Shown: positions 7,597 to 11,785 of the stretch, piece by piece
How positions within the stretch are numbered: position 1 is the stretch's first letter
Layout: each line of letters starts with the position of its first letter
Position numbers and translations under genes: made by a program
Origin: an uncultured Spirochaetales bacterium
GTDB taxonomy: Bacteria > Spirochaetota > Spirochaetia > Sphaerochaetales > Sphaerochaetaceae
DNA length: 11,785 bases
Reading direction: 5' to 3'
Assembly (NCBI GenBank): GCA_934276485.1
Contig: CAKQTE010000032.1
Span: 1 to 11,785, forward strand
Notes under the pieces: model-generated
Told to the model about the DNA's origin: nothing
Seen by the model: only the letters and a program-made list of their open reading frames with translations
Database searches by the model: none

Positions 7597-8463
7597 ATGG
7601 AAAAATCCAGAGCAATTCTTTCAGGAAAGCAAAAGACAATCAGAGGGATAATTGCATTTCTTTCAATATGTTTCTCTCTTTTGATGTTGTATCCAATTAT
7701 CTATATCATATTGGGTTCATTTAAGGAAAATAGGGAGTTGTTGTTAGGTGGAGCGAAGCTTCTACCTTCAAAGTGGGTATTCCAGAACTATGTAGATGCA
7801 TGGAAGACCGCTAACTTCTCTGTGTATACAAAGAACTCAATCTTCTTGGGCTTGGGAGTAATGATCTTCACCGTAATTATTACAACAATGGCAGGCTATG
7901 TATTCTCAAGAAAGGAGTTCAAGTACAAGGAAGTATTATATAGCGTATATCTGGCATTCATGTTTGTTAACGTTGGTTCTGTTACACTTAGACCGCTATT
8001 TGAGCTTGCTGTTAAGATGAATATGAACAAGTCTCTTTGGAGTGTAATCCTGATCATCACAGGAACAGGACAGGCTACATATATCTTCCTTTCACGTGGA
8101 TTTGTAAACAGTGTTCCAAAGGAACTTGATGAAGCTGCCAGAATCGATGGATGCACATTCTTCCAGACATTCTATAGGATAATCTTTCCTCTTCTGAAGC
8201 CTATTACTTCAACAATTGCACTTCTGTCCTTTAGAGCAGGCTGGAACGAGTACATACTTCCATTGGTGTTCACAATGTCAAATGACAAGATGAGACCTTT
8301 GACTGTTGGTGTAAACATGCTCAAGAACAATGGAGATGGAGCTGCGGCATGGAACATTATGTTTGCAGGTGCTACCCTTGCGATCATTCCTATGATTATA
8401 ATCTATCTTATGTTCTCAAAGCACTTCATGCAGGGAACAACAGCTGGAGCTGTAAAGGGCTGA
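7597..8463 (+). CDS. ABC sugar transporter permease, second subunit (MalG/UgpE/LplC-like, CUT1)
   Basis: This is the second membrane subunit of the importer, 288 residues from the ATG at 7597. That start is preceded by AAGGGG at 7585-7590. An in-frame ATG at 7573 would overlap the previous gene and lacks a ribosome site, so it is less likely. The first membrane helix is at about 16-38, followed by the periplasmic stretch GSFKENRELL and then the region FQNYVDAWKTANFSVYTKNS, which is highly typical of MalG-type permeases. The EAA loop is close to consensus: LDEAARIDGC...RIIFPLLKP, with Glu179, Gly185 and Pro198. The protein is expected to form a heterodimer with the upstream permease. The next gene begins 4 bp after the stop, and its ribosome site lies inside this gene's last codons. 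Confidence 0.93.
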   Translation: MEKSRAILSGKQKTIRGIIAFLSICFSLLMLYPIIYIILGSFKENRELLLGGAKLLPSKWVFQNYVDAWKTANFSVYTKNSIFLGLGVMIFTVIITTMAGYVFSRKEFKYKEVLYSVYLAFMFVNVGSVTLRPLFELAVKMNMNKSLWSVILIITGTGQATYIFLSRGFVNSVPKELDEAARIDGCTFFQTFYRIIFPLLKPITSTIALLSFRAGWNEYILPLVFTMSNDKMRPLTVGVNMLKNNGDGAAAWNIMFAGATLAIIPMIIIYLMFSKHFMQGTTAGAVKG

Positions 8464-8467
8464 TAAA

Positions 8468-10828
8468 ATGAAATTCGTAGATAAATATCAAGTATCTCCT
8501 GTCGTAGAAGAACTTTATAAGCCAGATTTCTCAGACACAGATCAACTACGATTCGAGCGTAGGCTAAGAGAGAAGATTGCAAAACGCGATATAAGCTATC
8601 CTGAGATTATCGATTCATCATCCTGGGAGTATTACTACTCCCATGGGGATAGCTATGTAGATAAGTCCACATTCTATTCAGAGCTAATGTATGTTCAGTT
8701 CTCAACAAGAACAAACTTACATGCAGAAAAGGCTGGACAGGTTGAGTTGACTCTTTGGACATATGGCGCTGTGACTATATTCTTCAATGGCAAAAAGGTT
8801 CTTGAGGACTCCATTCCTTGCTATAAGCCAATAAAGAAGAATACATTCTCTGTGGATGTGGAGAAAGGTGACAATGAACTATTTGTCTATTTCCAGAATC
8901 TTGGAGTAAGAGATACCAGAAATCTATTTGGAATCTCATACGAAGAAAGTGATTGGTATTCATTCTCTACTTTTGATAAAGCAGAGTGCAGTGAAATCTC
9001 GTCTTGGCTTGATAACATCGTTCTTGATAAGAATGTTCTAACATTTCCTTCTTCTAGAGACGATATAGAGCTTGGCTATGATCTTGCGTCCCCTGACTAT
9101 GGAAAGGTGAAGATCCGCTATAGCTGGAAGAATCTTCCTAAGTGTGACAGGGTGGAGATTCCAGAAGGAAATCCATATGTTCTAGTAAGAGTTCAGGGTT
9201 TGAAGCGTAGGTTTGAGATTGAGGAGTACGTTACTCCTGATTATCCGGGAGTGATGGATAAAAGTGAAAATTGCAAACGCATGCTTAAAGTCATTGCAGA
9301 TGCAGAAGGCTTATCTAGGGGCGATAAGTTTGGATTCTATATCCAATGTATTCTTGCTCGTAAAGCTCTTGGTCGCGTCAATCCTAATGACGAAGCGCAT
9401 TTCTATGAAACACTTGATCAGATCGAAAGGCGCTTTGACTGCTCTGATTTCCTTATCTCGGGCGTGATCAGATATATGAAGAACTACGAGATATCATCAG
9501 ATCTTGAAGCGAGAATCAAGGAAGTTCTTCTTAACTATCGCTATTGGATGACAATGGATGGTAGCGATGCGATGTGCTTCTGGAGTGAGAATCACTCACT
9601 TCTGTTCTATTCATGTGCAATGCTTGTCGGTGCTATGTATCCAGATGAGTATTTTCCACGCTCAAAGATGACAGGATCTGAGCTTTCTGAGTTTGGAAAG
9701 CGTTTGACACTAGAATGGATGGATGACCTAGAAGAGTATGGATATGAGGAATTCTTAAGCACAGTATATATGAATGTTACTTTGGCATGTCTTTTGAACA
9801 TCATTGACTATGCAGAGAAAGACATATCCGACAGAGCAAGAAAGATTACAGACTTGATGATTCATGAGCTTAGTCTTCATACTTTCGATGGGTCTATTAT
9901 CGCTCCAATGGGTAGGGTGTATAGAGGAGTAATCAATCCATTCAATCAAGGAGCTCAGACTTTGATGAACCTCATTGAGCCATCATGTCCTACATCCTTT
10001 GGAGAAGGTTGGCTTAGCTATTGGGCAACAAGTAGTTATGAATTCCCTAAAGATGTTAAAGCGTTGATGGAGTCTTCTGTTGAGAAGGAATATTCAACTG
10101 GAGATGCCCTTATTAGAATCAAGAAGGAAAAAGACTACATTGTCACTTCTGTTCAATCCCCTCGTATGGATGGTTTTGTTCGTTGGCACAATGTCACATT
10201 GGAAGATGATACTGAGAAATACAAGAACACACATGCATACACAAAGAGTTTCAATGAAAGATTCCATGGAACAACTTTCTTTGAGCCGGGAACCTTTGGC
10301 TACCAGCAGCATATGTGGTCTGTAGCACTCTCCGGAGAGGCATTGATCTTTGCAAATAACCCAGGTGCTTCTTCTGATTCTTCCTCAATGCGTCCTGGCT
10401 ATTGGTACGGCAATGGAGTGATGCCAGCTTTGAAGCAGACTGGAAATATGATTGGTGCAATCTATTCGCTAGGAGAAGATTATCCAATACAATTTACACA
10501 CTTATTTTTGCCAATTTGCAAATTCGATAGCTTCGAGAAAGATGGAGATTGGATATTTGTAACAAAAGACGATGGAAAGGCTGCTATTTGGTGTAGCACT
10601 AAGCTTGAAAGCTATAATGATGAGATAGCGAATTCTGAGTTCCGCGCATATGGCGATAAGAGTGCTTATCTAGTGATTGCAGAAGGAAGGAACATAAGCC
10701 TTGATGCATTAAAGGAAAAAGCAAAAGCTCTCACTCCTAAATACGATAGCGACAAGAATGAGCTAATTGTAAATGGAGAATTGTTCTTGAGATTTATTAA
10801 GTCAAACGACAAAACACAATTCATTTGA
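8468..10828 (+). CDS. Uncharacterised 786-residue protein of the sugar operon; putative cytoplasmic glycan-active enzyme with helical-toroid core
   Basis: I do not recognise a named family with certainty. The start at 8468 has AAAGGG at 8454-8459, inside the permease gene, so translation is probably coupled. There is no signal peptide or membrane helix, so it should be cytoplasmic. Residues of about 60-190 look like a beta-sandwich of the galactose-binding kind (VELTLWTYGAVTIFFNGKKV). About 270-560 is helix-rich, in the manner of (alpha/alpha) toroids of heparinase-like and related lyases or hydrolases. About 560-780 is beta-rich. Motifs likely to be functional are FWSENHSLLFYS (Trp372, Glu374, Asn375, His376), MGRVYRG (Arg483, Tyr485), HGTTFFEPG (His600), YQQHMW (His615) and RPGYWYGNG (642-650). 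These polar and aromatic clusters suggest a sugar site. Its place at the end of an importer operon suggests it acts on the imported oligosaccharide. Lyase, hydrolase or non-catalytic roles all remain possible. Confidence 0.75.
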   Translation: MKFVDKYQVSPVVEELYKPDFSDTDQLRFERRLREKIAKRDISYPEIIDSSSWEYYYSHGDSYVDKSTFYSELMYVQFSTRTNLHAEKAGQVELTLWTYGAVTIFFNGKKVLEDSIPCYKPIKKNTFSVDVEKGDNELFVYFQNLGVRDTRNLFGISYEESDWYSFSTFDKAECSEISSWLDNIVLDKNVLTFPSSRDDIELGYDLASPDYGKVKIRYSWKNLPKCDRVEIPEGNPYVLVRVQGLKRRFEIEEYVTPDYPGVMDKSENCKRMLKVIADAEGLSRGDKFGFYIQCILARKALGRVNPNDEAHFYETLDQIERRFDCSDFLISGVIRYMKNYEISSDLEARIKEVLLNYRYWMTMDGSDAMCFWSENHSLLFYSCAMLVGAMYPDEYFPRSKMTGSELSEFGKRLTLEWMDDLEEYGYEEFLSTVYMNVTLACLLNIIDYAEKDISDRARKITDLMIHELSLHTFDGSIIAPMGRVYRGVINPFNQGAQTLMNLIEPSCPTSFGEGWLSYWATSSYEFPKDVKALMESSVEKEYSTGDALIRIKKEKDYIVTSVQSPRMDGFVRWHNVTLEDDTEKYKNTHAYTKSFNERFHGTTFFEPGTFGYQQHMWSVALSGEALIFANNPGASSDSSSMRPGYWYGNGVMPALKQTGNMIGAIYSLGEDYPIQFTHLFLPICKFDSFEKDGDWIFVTKDDGKAAIWCSTKLESYNDEIANSEFRAYGDKSAYLVIAEGRNISLDALKEKAKALTPKYDSDKNELIVNGELFLRFIKSNDKTQFI

Positions 10829-10835
10829 TTTAAGA

Positions 10836-10864
10836 GGGGCTACTTTTATGTTGAGAGTAGCCCC
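10836..10864 (+). terminator. Probable operon-end hairpin after the 786-residue gene
   Basis: GGGGCTAC (10836-10843) pairs with GTAGCCCC (10857-10864). The stem can extend inward with A-U and G-U pairs, leaving a small loop. It begins 7 bp after the stop codon at 10826-10828. The following bases (AGTTTGAG) form only a poor T run, so termination may be inefficient or partly Rho-dependent. Its position at the end of the sugar operon supports a terminator or 3'-end role. Confidence 0.6.
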
Positions 10865-10946
10865 AGTTTGAGTCTGTATCTCTATTTTTAGTGAATAAAA
10901 TGCAACAAATCTTAAGGAATAGCTGAAAACAACTAGCAAGAATCGT

Positions 10947-11001
10947 TTGAAATGACTTCTTATATTAGGAGGTCGTCATGACGATTGATAAATCATTTCA
11001 A
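10947..11001. repeat. Nested inverted repeats around the start codon of the 3' AAA-ATPase-like gene
   Basis: The outer arms TTGAAATGA (10947-10955) and TCATTTCAA (10993-11001) are perfect 9-bp complements with a 37-base interval. Inside lies a perfect 12-bp palindrome, TCGTCATGACGA (10973-10984), with the ATG at 10978-10980 at its centre. The ribosome site AGGAGG (10967-10972) is directly next to it. The arrangement could be a protein-binding operator or an RNA structure that exposes or hides the start site. It could also be chance, since the outer arms are AT-rich. Confidence 0.5.
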
Positions 11002-11785
11002 GAAGAAGCAGAGATTTGCTATACTGATGACATGGCAAAGCTGATAGAAACATCATCATACACATTCGAGAAGCTTCTGGAGCTGGATAGACTTTATGTA
11101 GACAAAACCCAGTTTTTCTACAAGCTGATCAAAACTCAATCAGCAGTCTTTGTCTCCAGACCAAGACGCTTTGGAAAAAGCCTTGCTGTAAGCATCTTTG
11201 AAAGTATATTCCAAGGAAGGAAAGAGCTATTTGATGGTCTATACATAAGCAAGACAGACTATGACTGGAAGAAGTATCCTGTAATAAGGTTCAGCTTTGG
11301 TTCTTGCTCGTCCAAGAACAGCAAGGAGTTAAATGGATGGATTACTAGAAGACTCAATGGCATTGCTTCTGGTTATGGGTTTGAACTCAATATCGAAAAC
11401 TCCCTAAGTGAAGTTTTTTCTGAGCTGATCGAAAAGCTTTATGCAAAGCATGGTAAGGTTGTCATCCTTGTCGATGAATACGAGAAGGTAATAACAGACA
11501 ACATCTACAACGAGAACATCGAGGAAATGAGGGATGTCCTCAGCTCCTTCTATCAAGTGCTGAAGGATATGGAGACATACATTCGCTTTGTCTTTATAAC
11601 CGGTGTCACAAAGTACACGAAGCTTTCCCTCTTTTCAAAGATGAACAATCTTAGGGACATCTCGATGGAATATGAATATGCAGAGATGTTTGGCTACACC
11701 CAAGAAGAGCTTGAGCATTACTTTGCAGAGCATGTCGAAGAGAAGATGGAGATATGCAGCCTGGATAGAGAAACACTTCTTGAGA
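10978..11785 (+). CDS. AAA-ATPase-like domain protein, N-terminal part (3' end outside window)
   Basis: The frame is open from the ATG at 10978 to the window edge (269 codons), and the gene continues beyond. AGGAGG at 10967-10972 supports this start. A second ATG at 11032 would give a more usual family N-terminus but has no ribosome site. The sequence shows the family signature LYVDKTQFF, a Walker A-like loop SRPRRFGKS at residues 60-68 (Lys67), and a Walker B strand VVILVDEYEKVI with Asp166-Glu167. FVFITGVTKYTKLSLFSKMNNLRDIS then follows, a stretch strongly typical of the AAA-ATPase-like family. The C-terminal nuclease domain would lie outside the window. It belongs to a different subfamily from the gene at 337-1908: the N-terminus and the spacing between motifs differ. 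ATPase activity is inferred from motifs, and the function is unknown. Confidence 0.85.
   Translation, partial: MTIDKSFQEEAEICYTDDMAKLIETSSYTFEKLLELDRLYVDKTQFFYKLIKTQSAVFVSRPRRFGKSLAVSIFESIFQGRKELFDGLYISKTDYDWKKYPVIRFSFGSCSSKNSKELNGWITRRLNGIASGYGFELNIENSLSEVFSELIEKLYAKHGKVVILVDEYEKVITDNIYNENIEEMRDVLSSFYQVLKDMETYIRFVFITGVTKYTKLSLFSKMNNLRDISMEYEYAEMFGYTQEELEHYFAEHVEEKMEICSLDRETLLE

Noticed and set aside
10865..10966. Promoter for the AAA-ATPase-like gene at 10978
   Set aside because: TTGAGT (10868) with TAAAAT (10896) has a 22-bp spacer, and TTGAAA (10947) with TATATT (10961) has only 8. Neither is acceptable as a sigma-70 promoter.
1..11785. CRISPR array, tRNA or rRNA genes, insertion sequence or transposase
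   Set aside because: I saw no regularly spaced repeats, no cloverleaf-like tRNA sequence in the gaps, and no transposase motifs or terminal inverted repeats. All gaps are shorter than 150 bp.

Overview
The window looks like a piece of a low-GC diderm chromosome, most likely a spirochaete of the Sphaerochaetaceae/Treponema type. This is an inference from three things. The solute-binding protein has a signal peptide ending in VFA/SGSAES with no lipobox cysteine, so it should be free in a periplasm. A YesM/YesN-type two-component system controls a CUT1 sugar transporter. There are several AAA-ATPase-like/PD-(D/E)XK nuclease genes, which are abundant in gut spirochaetes, Bacteroidetes and clostridia. 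No rRNA or other taxonomic marker is present.

Layout. Positions 3-251 hold the 3' end of an AAA-ATPase-like/PD-(D/E)XK gene (nuclease domain only), followed by a complete gene of the same architecture (337-1908). On the minus strand lies a two-gene operon: an AraC-type response regulator (5118-3619), then a YesM-like sensor histidine kinase (3609-1933). A 120-bp divergent control region (5119-5238) separates it from a plus-strand sugar operon: periplasmic solute-binding protein (5239-6615), an intercistronic hairpin (6633-6656), two CUT1 permeases (6678-7586 and 7597-8463) and a 786-residue uncharacterised cytoplasmic protein (8468-10828) that resembles a carbohydrate-active enzyme. A hairpin at 10836-10864 probably ends the operon. 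The window closes with the 5' part of a third AAA-ATPase-like gene (10978 to the window edge), whose start codon sits inside nested inverted repeats.

How the genes probably work together. The kinase would sense an extracytoplasmic ligand, or ligand-loaded binding protein, and phosphorylate the regulator. The regulator would then activate the divergent transporter operon. Binding protein plus two permeases would import an oligosaccharide, using an ATPase encoded elsewhere because none is present here. The 786-residue protein, which has no export signal, would act on the imported sugar in the cytoplasm. The substrate cannot be read from the sequence.

The most interesting object is the 786-residue protein: a beta-sandwich, an alpha-helical toroid and a C-terminal beta domain, with ENH, GRVYR and RPGYWYGNG motifs and no function I can assign. 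The second point of interest is that the sugar locus is bracketed by AAA-ATPase/nuclease genes of at least two different subfamilies.
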